The notes: generated by a model from the sequence alone, not told the origin. A stretch of DNA of 64,000 nt from Bagarius yarrelli (GCA_005784505.1 VCAZ01000038.1:2408398-2472397), one strand, 5' to 3'. Shown: positions 1-10,680, counted from the stretch's first letter. Made by a program: numbers and translations.

Positions 1-255
1 CTATCTAAGTTTCCTCCAACAGTCTAAAAACATGTATGTAAGGTTAAATGGTGATACTAAATTGTGAATAGAAGAAAATGTGTGTTTGTGTGTGAGTGGT
101 TGTTTGTCTTTATGTGGCCCTGTGATAGACTGGTGACCAGTCCAAGCTGACCCCTACCTTTCATGACAGCTAGGATAGACTCCAGCAGATCCCTGTGACC
201 CTGATTAGGAATAAACAGGTATAGGCAATTGATGGATGGATGAATGGATAAGTGA
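1..255 (+). mobile_element. HE1/V-SINE-like element, 3' part, cut by the window edge
   Basis: The text follows the other V-SINE copies of this window: a 'cagtctaaaaacatgtatgt' block, then 'ctgtgatagactggtgacc', then 'ctccagcagatccctgtgac', and a tail of GGAT/GAAT words. The tRNA-like head lies outside the window. The copy is diverged and carries a small GT expansion near 80-95. It is a non-coding, LINE-mobilised relic. The family name is from memory. Confidence 0.75.
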
Positions 256-484
256 AAACAATACATTCAAATCTGAAAAAACACAGAAAAATCATCCAAT
301 GGAAGAAGAAGAGGAAGAAGAGGAAGAAGAAAAAGACGTTTTTGTTAATTAAAACAAAATGTCATTGAGCTGAAAGTTCTTATATAATTACAGTTAATGA
401 GAATTTCACTGCTAATGTGTTAAATAGATAGTCTGATGGACCGGCGGCTGGACAGACATGCAAATAGGAAGGGTAGACAGAAAG
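256..484. other. Unique AT-rich DNA with a short GAA-rich tract
   Basis: A GAA/GAG tract sits at about 301-337. The rest is AT-rich DNA in which I see no gene or recognisable repeat. Confidence 0.6.
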
Positions 485-537
<53 letters not shown>

Positions 538-538
538 G
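485..538 (+). repeat. (GATA)n microsatellite
   Basis: About 13 uninterrupted GATA units are visible. GATA arrays are common in fish genomes. The minus-strand frame across it is a repeat artefact. Confidence 0.95.
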
Positions 539-985
539 ATATACAGAGACTATTATTATTTCGGTATTTTAGTACTGTTACTAGCTCTAGTTTTTTACAG
601 GTGAATGACACATGATGTATTAATCTCTGGTCAGTTACTCTGTGTATGATGTGGGATGTATGATTATGAATAATCTATTCATTCTTAGAGACTCAAAGGA
701 TGTTTGTTCTCAGTTCTAAGGAAAAAAAGTCTTTTTAATTTTTTTTAATTTGTTCTTCAAGCAAAAAGTTGCAATACAAAACAATCTGAATTTTTCTCTA
801 AAAAATAAGATAAATGCAGATAATTTATTCCGCCCAACAATCTCACCAATTTCTTACATTATAATTATTATTGCATTAAATAAACTAATAAAAACATTTA
901 GAAAAGACGTGTAAATAAAATAAACAGACAAACAGCACCAATATGTAAAAAAAAAGTTTTTGTAGATTTTGAGGGCATGTTAAAG
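539..985. other. AT-rich unique DNA, nothing recognised
   Basis: I see poly-A and poly-T runs and no open frame, repeat unit or inverted repeat of note. Confidence 0.5.
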
Positions 986-1240
986 TAAAAAAAAACCAGT
1001 TGGATTGAAGACAAGTTTTGATTGGCTCTTGGACGTATGCACAATAGTCAAAATGCCAATGCAAATTTCTTGCGAAATTTCAATTCGAGAGGCAAAAACT
1101 GTAAGCGAGGTCATTCGCATATGCATGAGAATCACGCTCGGTGCGAGAAAAAGATTTGCGGCTAATTTTTTAAAAGTTTCCAACACAGGCGAAGTCCTCT
1201 GAGATCCAAAATGGCTGCTTGTTTACAGTATGTGTGTGTT
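986..1240. mobile_element. Possible non-autonomous DNA transposon fragment
   Basis: This block is richer in CG than its neighbours and has words such as 'ttgcgaaatttcaattcg' and 'tttgcggctaatttttt', ending in 'ccaaaatggctgctt'. The style resembles PIF/Harbinger-type fish MITEs, but I see no clear terminal inverted repeats. A similar 'gatatttcaatttt' word occurs near 12990. The call is an inference from style only. Confidence 0.25.
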
Positions 1241-1790
1241 TCTCCTGTCGCCGCGTTAGCGTTCATCTGGAGGAGCTTTTTCTGCCCTGTTCATTCAAGC
1301 TTAAAGAGGGAAATTAATTCACACACCGCTGTGCCTTTGAGTTATTTAGTGAGGCGAATTACCTTCCAGCGTTGTTTATCCTGCTCTCTGCTCAGGGGTC
1401 CCACCGGGACCAGTAGTCATGAGCTGTCATGAATCTGCACGCAAACACACACACAAGCACACACACACACACAGAAACAAATCCGTTATTTTAAGTGCTT
1501 TTTTTCAGTACACAGATTTATTTCGTCACCAGCAGACAGCAGGCAGCTGTTTGAACTGTTCTCAGAGAGACTTTAATGATTCCTGCTTGCGTGATTGCAG
1601 ACGGCGTTTACAGTGTGTTTTTTACACACTCCACCCCAAACCTTTACGTTTACCCCTCATACAGAGTTATTTCCCTGATTACACGCTAAACAATAAAACA
1701 AAACATCCGGCTGATCAGGAGAAAACGATCCCTCGTTAAAAATACTAGATTCTTCAAAAGATGAAATCCAAGAACGTTACGAGAACATGG
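1241..1790. other. Unique, moderately GC-rich DNA
   Basis: There is a short CA array near 1445-1472 and otherwise high-complexity sequence ('ttaatgattcctgcttgcgtgattgcag'-like stretches) without a defensible reading frame. It could hold conserved non-coding sequence; only an alignment would show it. Confidence 0.35.
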
Positions 1791-2690
1791 ACAGGATGAG
1801 GTGAAGAAATGGAGAGAACGGGGAGTGGATGAATAGCGGACGAGGAAAATAGACGAGGAGAGGCCATGGAGAGGTTGGGGAGAGGATGAGGAGAGGACAT
1901 GAGACAATGAAGAGAAGACAAGGAGAGGCTGAGGAGAGGACAAGCTGAGGACATGGATAAAACATAGAGAAGATATAGAAAGGACATGGAGAGGATGTGG
2001 AGAGATTGAGAGAAGGAAGTGGAGAGGATGAGGAGAGGACAAAAAAAAGGGCGTGAAGAAGACGTGAAAGAATAAGAGGAGGACGTTGATTGATTGAGGA
2101 GAGGACGAGGAGAAGGCGTACAAGAAGAGTCGTAGAGAATATGAGCAGAGGATGAGGAGAGGATGCAGAGAGGACGAGGAAAGGACATGAAGAGGTCGTG
2201 AATAAGATAAAGAGAGGCTAAAAGAAGATGTGAAAAGAACAAGGAGAGGCTGAAGAAAGGACATGAAGAGGTCGTAAAGAGGACGAGGAGAGGACATTTA
2301 CATTTGCGGCATTTGGCAGATGCCCTTATCCAGAGTTACTTACATTTATCCCTTTTATACAACTGAGCAATTAGGGGTTAAGGGCCTTGCTTAGGACCAC
2401 CACTGTACAGTATGTGAAGAGGACAAGGAGAAGACGTAGAGAGGAAATGGAGAGGACGTGTAAGAAACGAGGAGAGGGTGTGAAGAGGATGAAAAGAGGA
2501 CATGGAGAGGATGAGAAGAGGACGTGGAGAGGATGTAAAGAGGACGTGGAGACAATGAGGAGCGGATGAGTAGATAATGTGAAGAGGCTGAGGAGAGGAC
2601 GTGGAGAGGATGAGGAGAGAATGTGAAGAGGGAGGACATAGAGAGACAGGAGAAAGGGACGAGGGATGAGGACAAGGAGAGGACGCTGTA
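1791..2690 (+). repeat. Polypurine minisatellite, GAGGAGAGGAC-type units
   Basis: The plus strand is almost all purine for about 900 bases, built from irregular 9-15 base units such as 'gaggagaggac', 'atgaagaggtcgtgaa' and 'gtggagaggatg'. A SINE interrupts it at 2294-2406. The complementary strand has very few stop trinucleotides, so it shows long Ser/Leu/Pro-rich open frames (up to 203 codons) that are artefacts. Mirror-like polypurine tracts of this kind can form triplex (H-DNA) structures in principle. Confidence 0.85.
2294..2406 (-). mobile_element. tRNA-derived SINE, family 1, tail half
   Basis: Read on the minus strand, it has the 'gcaaggcccttaacccct' block, 'tacaactgagcaat' in reverse, and the LINE-like tail 'gcatttggcagatgccc' in reverse. 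The tRNA-like head is missing. It lies inside the polypurine minisatellite, which continues on both sides, so the SINE inserted into an existing array. Confidence 0.8.
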
Positions 2691-3170
2691 TTTTACAAAA
2701 TGAAGCATAATATTTAGAAAATAAAATACATCAATTGAATCGTTTAATTTTATGCACAGCAAAAAAAAAATTCCATAATTTGCTGCTTTAATTGCATTTA
2801 ATTGCGCTCTCTTGAGCCTATTAGAAAAATCATTACCAATGAATGAAAACCAATATTTCATGCAGGAAGCATGCTTTAAAAATTACGCCAAAAAAAAAAA
2901 AAGAATAAATCTGCACATGGTTTAGAAACAGAAGCAGAAAACAGAAGCTTATCTTTCGCTACTGCAAACAATGACTTCTAAACACTGCAACACAAGGCAA
3001 AAACTGAAGCCCTTCCGTCTTTTGATTCTCTTCCTTTTTTGTTTTTTCCTCTTTTTTTTCCATTTTTTTTTTCTGCGCTGTACAAAAATAAGCTGTACGA
3101 AGAACGAAAAGAGAAAATCCCACAAGGATTTGACTGGTAGTCTAAAACAAAAGTGACTCTGCAGACACTT
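2691..3170. other. AT-rich unique DNA
   Basis: There are poly-A runs near 2760 and 2890 and a T-rich run near 3045-3075. No gene or recognised mobile element is visible. Confidence 0.5.
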
Positions 3171-4066
3171 CAGAGTAGAAACTAGAAATAAACCTGAACA
3201 AGAAATTTAATTTGTTCTCTTAGGCAAAAAGGTGCAAATTCTTATGTAAAAATAAGATAAATGCAGATAAATCCGTCCAATCCAACAATATTACCAAATT
3301 TTTCACATTATAATTATTACATTAAAAAAACTAAACTAAAATAAATCCAAACTTGTGCTAATCCTAAAGTAGACATAAACTGTAAAATGTAAAAATAAAG
3401 AAAATGAAATAATAAAATAAAATTAATCAAAAATTAACTAAAACAAATAAATAAATAGAAATAAACATAACATTTAACTTAGAATAAAACTGAACCAGAA
3501 ATAAATCAACAAAATTGATTATTAGCATTTATATTAAACGTGTATAATCTGTTTATTAGTGCTTATCAAACACACATAGCCAGCCTATTTTATTCTTCAT
3601 TCCTTAGTTTTATTTCTAGTTTAGAATTTTATTCTTGTTCCTGGTTCCTGTTTACCGCTAGTTTTGTTTTAGTTTTTGGTTTAGGTTTTATTTATCATTA
3701 TCCATATAAAGTTTCTGTTGTCTCCCAGCTTCATTTTTAAATCTTAGTTTCAGTAATATTTTATTTCCTGATTAATTTCTTAGTTAAAGGTCCTGTTCAT
3801 TTCTTTTTTTTTTTAACTTAAATTTTAATTAGCTTGCTTCCATATTGTTTATTTTTTACATTTGCCGCTTATTTTTACTTTAAGATTACCTCAAGTTTGG
3901 ATTTATTTCTAGTTCTTTCTTTTTTTTAAAATCATTTTTAACTAGTTTTTTTGCTCAGGTTTATTTCTAGTATCTCTTTAAAGAAAACAACAATAAACAG
4001 AACCTATAACAGAACCAAAAAAAAAAAACCCAGGAGCTTAAGACTAGACTTAAAAATAGAGGAAGA

Positions 4067-4212
4067 AGTGGTGGCTTATGGTTCGATTCCCAGCTTCATC
4101 AAGCTACCACTGTTGGGCCCCTGAGCAAGGGCCCTTAACCCCTAATTGCTCAGTTGTATAACAGAGATAAATGTAAGTCACTCTGGATAAGGATGTCTAA
4201 AAGTAAATGTAA
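4067..4212 (+). mobile_element. tRNA-derived SINE, family 1
   Basis: A B-box-like 'ggttcgattcccagc' is followed by 'ctgttgggcccctgagcaag', 'cccttaacccctaattgctc' and the tail 'cactctggataaggatgtct', ending in AAATGTAAA. The A-box half is shortened. This is the canonical order for the family, so this copy is a good reference. Confidence 0.85.
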
Positions 4213-4264
4213 AAATAAACTAGAAATAAAACTGAATGCTAATCAACTAGCAAATAGTGAGAAA

Positions 4265-4680
4265 TGGGCTAAGTCTGCATGTACTACTGTATGTAAATAC
4301 GTTCTTCTTAATTGCCAATAAAATTATATAGTAGGGTTGCAGCAGAATAAATGAAATTCGGATGTACTACATCTGCCATTTTGATATGGTCATGTGACAT
4401 TCTAAGTTATAGCAGTGTCAATTTAAAGTGGAATTACGTTAAATACTTAACGTATACATTGTTTCTTGCAGTTGAATTAATGTAAAATCTGTTTGACTAC
4501 AAGAAACAATCTTTGTTCTTTAAGTATTTAGAGCTCTTGTAGGAGATAGTATGTTAGTATGTCCATCGTATGTGTACTTTAACATCTTGGTGGGAGTATG
4601 AGGATTTGGATATAATGGTCATCTCACATACTTAGTTTCACCTACTATATAGTATGGAAGTATGCGATTTGTTGGATGGG
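4265..4680. mobile_element. Possible MITE-like element with a palindromic core
   Basis: The text is rich in 'tagtatgt' and 'tatagtatgg' words ending 'gtatgcgatttg', a style I associate with abundant non-autonomous DNA elements of cyprinid and catfish genomes. Inside it, 4440-4468 and 4500-4530 form an inverted repeat (outer 11 and inner 11 bases pair). Clean terminal repeats are not seen. A related scrap with 'atagtatgcaatttcagaca' lies near 30075. Confidence 0.35.
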
Positions 4681-5067
4681 GTTATGGTAATTAAATAAAA
4701 GTAAATTCAATAAAATACAAAAATGAGTCTACAAACTAAAAACTAAACCTAAAACTAAACTAGGAATAAACAGGAACTAAAAACTAGATTTTAAATTAAA
4801 CTAGGAAATGAACAGAAAATCAAAAACTTGCCTAAAAATAATCTAGGAATAAGAAAGAATTAATTGAAGTTAATTTTAACTAAAATTAAAAACAGGAAAT
4901 AAGAACCAGGAAGATAAATTAGGATCTGAAAGGATCTGACCACCAAACAAAACAAACTAAAACCCGTTTAGATTTAACAGAAACCAGGAAATAGAAATGA
5001 ACTAGGATTGAATACTGGAAATATTCTAAAAAACGAAAAACAGGAAGTCGTTTTAGAATGGCACTAC

Positions 5068-5069
<2 letters not shown>

Positions 5070-5101
<32 letters not shown>
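5070..5101 (+). repeat. (CA)n microsatellite
   Basis: About 15-16 uninterrupted CA units. Confidence 0.95.
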
Positions 5102-5102
<1 letters not shown>

Positions 5103-5165
5103 GAAACCGGTGCTGATCTTGAACCTGGACAAGAGCAAAGGTGAAACAGGAAGTGAAAGAAAACA

Positions 5166-5700
5166 GGAAGTAGTATGAAGTGTCTTTGATCGAGGGTCAG
5201 GAGGTTTTGAGGGTCATTTTGGCTTTAATATCATCTTACTTGTGTGTTTAAGTGTGTGTTAGAGCCTATTGTAGTGTTTGGTGTGTGTATGTGCTTTAAT
5301 TACTTGCTGATTTACTGCCTCTCTCGAAGGATTTAAGATGGCGGCTGTTTTAATTCTCTTGTTAAACACTGTGAATAAACGGTGATACTGTGCTTGCTGG
5401 TGGCTTGAGCAAGCTGTGTGCAGGAAGTTCTCTATTTCACCGCCACCCATTAATGTTTAAACTTTGCCCCTCAGGACGGTGTGGGGTATTAGTCTTTGTG
5501 TTTTTGGAGTGGCCCTGGGCGGAGTAATAACTCTGTAATATTAATGTGAGGAGGAGGCGCAGCACAGTGCTATTGTTGCCAGTGTTTGTTGGGTTCGGAG
5601 GTCATGTGTTGACCTTGGCGACCCCTGAGTGGCCGGAAGCCGCTTGGCTTGGCTCATTAATCATTGAAAGCTTGGGTCAGCCAGCAGCCAGTCTGCTCCA
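5166..5700. other. Unique GC-richer block, no gene supported
   Basis: The stretch is mostly free of recognised repeats and of high complexity, with words like 'taattacttgctgattt' and 'gcggagtaataactctg'. It precedes the GT cluster. It could be regulatory DNA, but nothing in it proves this. Confidence 0.3.
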
Positions 5701-5815
5701 GTGTGTGTGCATGTGTGTGTGTGTTTGTGCTGTGTGTGGGTGAGTTCGGAGGTGTGTGTGTGTGTGTGTGTGCAGAAGCCAGTGGAAAGAGTTTGGCAGT
5801 ATGCCTGACAATGAG

Positions 5816-5850
<35 letters not shown>

Positions 5851-6637
5851 AGTAGTATGTAGGACTGACGTGGTATACAGGGGTTTTGCCACGAGAGACG
5901 AGTGTGTTCATACAAATGTAAAATTTTACTTTACTTATAAACCCAGTTTATTGCCACATCTGCTTATTTTATTCTGTCTATCTATCTGTCTGTCTGTTCA
6001 TCCATCTGTCTGTCTATTTTCTTATCGAATGTCTGCATATCTATCTATCTATCTATCTATCTGTCGGTCGGTCTGTCTATCTGTAAGTCTGTCTGTCTAT
6101 CCTGCCTATCTATCTGTCTATCTATTCGTCCGTCTATCTATCTATCTATCTATATATCTGTCTGTCTGCCTATTTATAGTCTATTATTTGTACACTTTTT
6201 TTATTATTTTTTTATATATTTCAGTTTAAGATTCTGCACTTGTCGTTCCAATTTTTTTCCTGTTTTCCTCTCATTTTGTGGGAGACGAAACTAGTCGGAC
6301 CAAAAATCGTGATGTCACTGCGCTTGGACATTTCTGTTTAATGTTCTGTTAAATATCATTACACTCCCACCACTCCGGAATACACACAGCACAAAGCCAA
6401 TGGACTATAATAATAAAAAAACCCCTAATAAGCTTCATGTTTTTCATTGTGTGTGTGTGTGTGTGTGTGTGTTTGTGTGTGTCCAGACTATCAGCCCATA
6501 AAGGACCTGCTCTTTTCTCTTTCTTTCGGTCGACTGCCAAATTCTTTCTTTGCCAGAGAAAAGCGTGTGATGGTTGTCTGATAAACTGTAACAGCAAAGC
6601 CATTACCTCCAAACCAAACACAACCCCAGTTTCGGCA

Positions 6638-6689
<52 letters not shown>

Positions 6690-6825
6690 TATTTCTCTTG
6701 ATTGCTTCTGTGCTGCTTATATCAGTCGGGCCACCCTGCTGACACTTAGTCAATAAAAAGAGAGAAAAAGTCTTTGTGCTCTTCATCACTACTTGGCTTT
6801 TCTCATAATGCAAGCTGAAAAAAAT

Positions 6826-6863
<38 letters not shown>

Positions 6864-6959
6864 TTGTGGAAAAAAACACAAGATATCCAGCTTATCAAAT
6901 TATGCACTAAAATTTTACAAGGTAAAAGAATGAAGAATCGAAGTTAGATAGGAGGGAAC

Positions 6960-6998
<39 letters not shown>

Positions 6999-7164
6999 GT
7001 GTGCACATGCACACGGCGCTAAACAAGATAACGAGCATGAATCTGTTAGCAAACACACACCCAGGAGAATAGAGCAGGTCAGCGGAAGCAACACACTCCG
7101 TCACACAAACGACCACAAAACTCTATAGAGAGAGAGACGGGGTGTGTGTGTGTGTGTGTGTGTA
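5701..7164. repeat. Cluster of GT and CA dinucleotide arrays
   Basis: GT arrays lie at about 5701-5772 (interrupted), 5819-5848, 6448-6482, 6641-6687 (about 23 units) and 7141-7164. CA arrays lie at about 6826-6859 and 6961-6998. The opposite orientations allow long foldback pairing between neighbours. Several overlapping Val-Cys or Thr-His frames here are artefacts. Between the arrays the DNA is unique. Confidence 0.95.
5975..6172 (+). repeat. CTAT/CTGT tetranucleotide array
   Basis: Imperfect CTAT and CTGT units with CGGT variants run for about 200 bases, and the frames reading Leu-Ser-Ile-Tyr come from it. Confidence 0.9.
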
Positions 7165-7315
7165 CAGATGGGAAAACACAAGTGCATGGGATCAGCCATA
7201 TGTTAGAGGAGCTTCAGTGCCCACACGCACACTAGAAATGTCAGATTACATTACACAGAAATACTGTTTAAATATTCACATAAAGAGGAAGAGCAAGGAA
7301 GAGAGAGAGAATATA

Positions 7316-8697
7316 TACACTGCTCAAAAAAATAAAGGGAACACTACAATAACACATTCTAGATCTGAATGAATGAAATATTCTTATTAAATACTTTGTT
7401 CTTTACATAGTTGAATGTGCTGACAACAAAATAACACAAATTTATTAACCCATGGAGGTCTGGATTTGGAGTCACACTCGGAAATTGAAGTGGAAAAACA
7501 CACTACAGGCTGATCCAACTTTGATGTAATGTCCTTAAAACAAGTCAAAATAAAGCTCAGTAGTGTGTGTGGCCTCCACGTGCCTGTATGACCTCCCTAC
7601 AATGCCTGGGCATGCTCCTGATGAGGTGGCGGATGGTCTCCTGAGGGATCTCCTCCCAGACCTGGACTAAAGCATCCGCCAACTCCTGGACAGTCTGTGG
7701 TGCAACGTGGCGTTGGTGGATGGAGCGAGACATGATGTCCCAGGCGGGCCATTCCATAGCATCAATGCCTTCGTCTTGCAGGAACTGCTTACACACTCCG
7801 ACCACATGAGGTCTAGCATTGTCTTGCATTAGGAGGAACCCAGGGGCCTGAGGATCTCATCTCGGTACCTAATGGCAGTCAGGCTAGCTCTGGCGGGCAC
7901 ATGGAGGGCTGTGCGGCCCTCCAAAGAAATGCCACCCCACACCATTACTGACCCACTATGCTGGAGGGAGGCAGCAGCAAACTTCTCCACTGCTCTCCAG
8001 ACTCTGTCACATCTGTCACATGTGCTCAGTGTGAACCTGCTTTCATCTGTGAAGAGCACAGGGCACCAGTGGCAAATTTGCCCATCTTGGTGTTCTCTGG
8101 CAAATTTCGTCCTGCACGGTGTTGGGCTGTAAGCACAACCCCCACCTGTGGACGTCGGGACCCTCATACCACCCTCATGGAGTCTGTTTCTGACTTTGAC
8201 CGTTTGAGCAGACACAGATTTGTGGCCTGCTGGAGGTCATTTTGCTAGGGCTGGCACTCCTCTCCTCCTGTTGTTTCCTCCTTGCACAAAGGCGAGGTAG
8301 CGCCTGCTGCTGGTTGTTGCCCTCCGATGCCTCCTCCTCCCCACAGTACACTATGCTCTGAACTACTCTGACAGACGCTGACAAGCAAACCTTCTTGCCA
8401 CAGCTCGCATTGATGTGCCATCCCGGATGAGCTGCACTACCTGAGCCACTTGTGTGAGTTGTAGACTCCGTCTCATGCTACCATTAGAGTGAAAGCACCG
8501 CCAGCATACAAAAGTGACCAAAACATCAGCCAGAAAGCACAGGGAACTGAGAAGTGGTCTGTGGTCACCACCTGCAGAAACCACTCCTTTATTGGGGGTG
8601 TCTTGCTAATTGCCTATAATTTCCACCGGTTGTCTATTTCATTTGCACAACAGCATGTAAAATTGATTGTCAGTCAGTGTTGCTTCCTAAGTGGGCA
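7316..8697 (-). mobile_element. Tc1-like transposon, minus strand, one end lost
   Basis: At the left, TA (7316-7317) is followed by 'cactgctcaaaaaaataaag', the terminal repeat of a widespread fish and frog Tc1-like family as I remember it. On the minus strand comes a decayed transposase (7557-8476). The right side still has the subterminal 'ttgctaattgcctataattt' region but breaks off at about 8697, where a SINE begins, so the second terminal repeat and TA are absent. The copy cannot be mobilised as a complete two-ended unit. Confidence 0.9.
7557..8476 (-). pseudogene. Tc1-like transposase remnant (DDE family)
   Basis: Translation starts at the ATG at 8474-8476 with 'MRRSLQLTQVAQVVQLIRDG', the paired/HTH-like DNA-binding start. 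The frame breaks near 8363. A middle part (8215-7829) holds 'VLFTDESRF' with the first catalytic Asp at about 8045-8047 and 'GSVMVWGGISLEG'. The last part (7829-7557) holds 'MQDNARPH' with the second Asp near 7821-7823 and ends in 'REVIQARGGHTHY'. Between 'DAMEWPA' and 'WDIMSRS', near 7740, the usual 'SPDLNPIEH'-type block carrying the third catalytic acid is missing. With frameshifts and a lost catalytic residue it is a pseudogene. Confidence 0.92.
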
Positions 8698-8985
8698 GTT
8701 TGTCAACCACTGTTGGGTCCTTGAGCAAGACCCTTATCCCCTCCTGCTCCAGGTGGCTCAAATGGTTAAGGTTGCTGATTGTTAATCTGAAGACCAGAAA
8801 CACCTGGGCAGGAAGAAGAAGAGGTTCAGCCCCACCTCCGGCAAGTCAACCATATCCTGCTCCAGGGCGCTGTATCATAGCTGACCCTGCGCTCTGACCC
8901 CAAACTTACTAAGATGAAAGGATATGCAGAAAAGAGCATTTCATTGGCTCTGTACACATACCTTGCACAATGAATTGAATATACT
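8697..8985 (+). mobile_element. tRNA-derived SINE, family 2, with permuted order
   Basis: The middle block 'ccactgttgggtccttgagc' comes first (8705-8750). Then follows the head 'gtggctcaaatggttaagg', the 'ggttcagccccacctcc' B-box region with an extra 'aggaagaagaag' insertion, and the tail 'cattggctctgtacacatac' to 'gaattgaata'. The internal copy lacks the block that stands in front. Compare the orderly copy at 25556-25802. Confidence 0.8.
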
Positions 8986-8989
8986 TATA

Positions 8990-9235
8990 CTTACTCATAT
9001 ATAGCGAGAAAGAGGGAAATAAATAAAATAGGAAAGGTGGAAAGAAAGTTATAAATATGAGGAAGAATAGAAAGAACCAAGAAAAAAGAAAAAGTAATTA
9101 AAAAATGAAAACAGAACGAGAGATATAGAGAAAGGAGAACGAAAGAAAGCTGATGAAAAAAGAAAGAAAGACAAAAAGCTAGATAGATAGCAAGAAAAAG
9201 TAGATAATAAAGAAAAGAAATAAATAAACAAGCAT
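8990..9235 (+). repeat. Purine-rich low-complexity tract
   Basis: GAAA, GGAA and TAAA words dominate. It directly follows the SINE tail. The minus-strand Ser/Phe-rich frame is an artefact. Confidence 0.8.
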
Positions 9236-10317
9236 TTTATAATTATAAACAAATTAACGATAATAAAACCCACCTCTTTTTCCATACCAATGAATGAACT
9301 GGAGTGTGAAATGTGTGCAGTATTTACATTTCACTTCCTGTCTGTAACACCCAAAGGTCAGAAAACTTCATCAAAGCATCAAACCCATGCTGAGATATTA
9401 CATCACTTCCTGTTCTCATTAGTGGTCCAAGGTTGCAACTTAATTCAGATGCCGAAATAATGAATTCACATATCACACGTCTAACAATCCTGCTATCAAA
9501 ACATTTGGTGAAACAAACCAATTAAACAAAACAAAAAAAAAACAACACTGTGGATCGATTTCAAAACTTTCCTGATTGGCTAATCGTAAATTTATTTACA
9601 TCCAGCAAAAAACCCACTCCAGACTACATGTTTTGTACTAACTGATGTTTTATTGCGCCCCTACAGGCGATTTAGTCAATAACCTCAATAAGTCACTATC
9701 TTGTCGCAGAGATACAGCTTCGCCTTCCTGTTTTTAAATCAAAATGAAGAAACGAGATAAACATTAGCGATAAGAACTTATTAGCCCGTAAACACCATTG
9801 CAAATAAATCTAAAAAATAAAGATTAGAATGAACAACGATTTTTAATTCGCCGTTCGTTTTTCCGCTAACAGAACGTAGCAGCTGAGACCGTGGAATTAT
9901 CCAGAATGTGCAATTAAGCACCGCATAATGAATCTTATTTTTATACAAGCTGCTACACCTCAAAATCTCAGAAAGCAGAGCAAAGTCGTTCCTGACCTCC
10001 CCACTGAACGATCCGGAGCGGAAAGTCACGTGCTTACGATCGACGCAGAAAGTCCCAGCCTGCGTCTGTTTGGTCTCGACTCCTGAAAGTGTTTTAGAGG
10101 AATTATGGACCTCGTCATCGTAATAACATGTTTGTTTACAGACTCAGGGGCGAAATGAGGGCTCATGCACCGTAGATCCTGACGGCTTAACTAAAACGGA
10201 GGGATTTATACAAGAAAGCGTCAACAAGCGTGTGTGAGACGAGAGATGAGAACACGTGCCGTCAAGAGAAGAAAGGAGTTTTATATGAATAAACCATATA
10301 GAGATACATATATTCAT
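9236..10317. other. Unique DNA, CpG-richer in its second half
   Basis: No repeat is recognised. About 9990-10270 holds many CG dinucleotides ('gatccggagcgg', 'cgatcgacgcag', 'acacgtgccgtc') and an E-box CACGTG near 10027 and 10253. It could be a regulatory block; no coding frame is convincing. Confidence 0.35.
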
Positions 10318-10680
10318 TTATTGATTCGTTCATTTATCTTCTAAACCCACCTATTTCCAAATTCAGGGTCACAGGGATCTGCTGGAGTCTATCCCATCCA
10401 TCTCTGAAAGGGGGAAAGGCACGAGGGGGCCACCCTGGACAGGTCGCCAGTCCATCACAGGACCACATACACTCACACTCACTCCTATGGGCAATTTAGA
10501 ATCACCAATCAAACTAACATACATTTTTAGACTGTAGGAGGAAACCGGAGAACCCGGAGTAAACCCACGCAAACACAGGGAGAACATGCAAACTCCACAC
10601 AGAAAGACTCGAACCCGGGCCTTTTTATTGTGAACAGTACAGCAGGAAACAGTTCTAACTACTAAGCCACTGTGTGGAGA
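10318..10680 (-). mobile_element. HE1/V-SINE-like element, near full length
   Basis: On the minus strand the order is: tRNA-like head 'cacagtggcttagtagttag' (A box), 'gggttcgagtctttctgtg' (B box), the conserved 'gtttgcatgttctccctgt' core, 'gtgatggactggcgacctgt', 'gatccctgtgaccctga' and a tail of ATGAA words. It is the most complete copy here and serves as the reference. Confidence 0.88.

Larger units (their letters stand above)
3171..5165. repeat. Diffuse AT-rich repeat with TAGAAATAAA words in both orientations
   Basis: Words of the type 'aactagaaataaac', 'aaactgaaccagaaat' and 'actaggaataaacagg' recur in forward orientation at about 3180, 3455, 3480, 4210, 4760, 4840, 4900 and 4980-5060. 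Their reverse complements ('tttatttctagttt', 'tattcttgttcctgg') fill about 3600-3660 and 3895-3990. The family looks like an old, degenerate minisatellite with an internal inversion. SINE and DNA-element relics interrupt it. Confidence 0.55.

Noticed and set aside
1686..2297. 203-codon minus-strand open frame, Ser/Leu/Pro-rich
   Set aside because: It is the complement of a polypurine minisatellite, where stop codons are rare. Other frames are open as well and composition is low-complexity.
5546..6229. Overlapping Val-Cys and Thr-His frames
   Set aside because: They come from GT/CA and CTAT arrays.
6349..6879. 176-codon minus-strand frame
   Set aside because: It strings together three dinucleotide arrays with unique spacers and has no protein-like domain.
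7872..8248. Plus-strand frames of 86 and 96 codons
   Set aside because: They are antisense to the Tc1-like transposase remnant.
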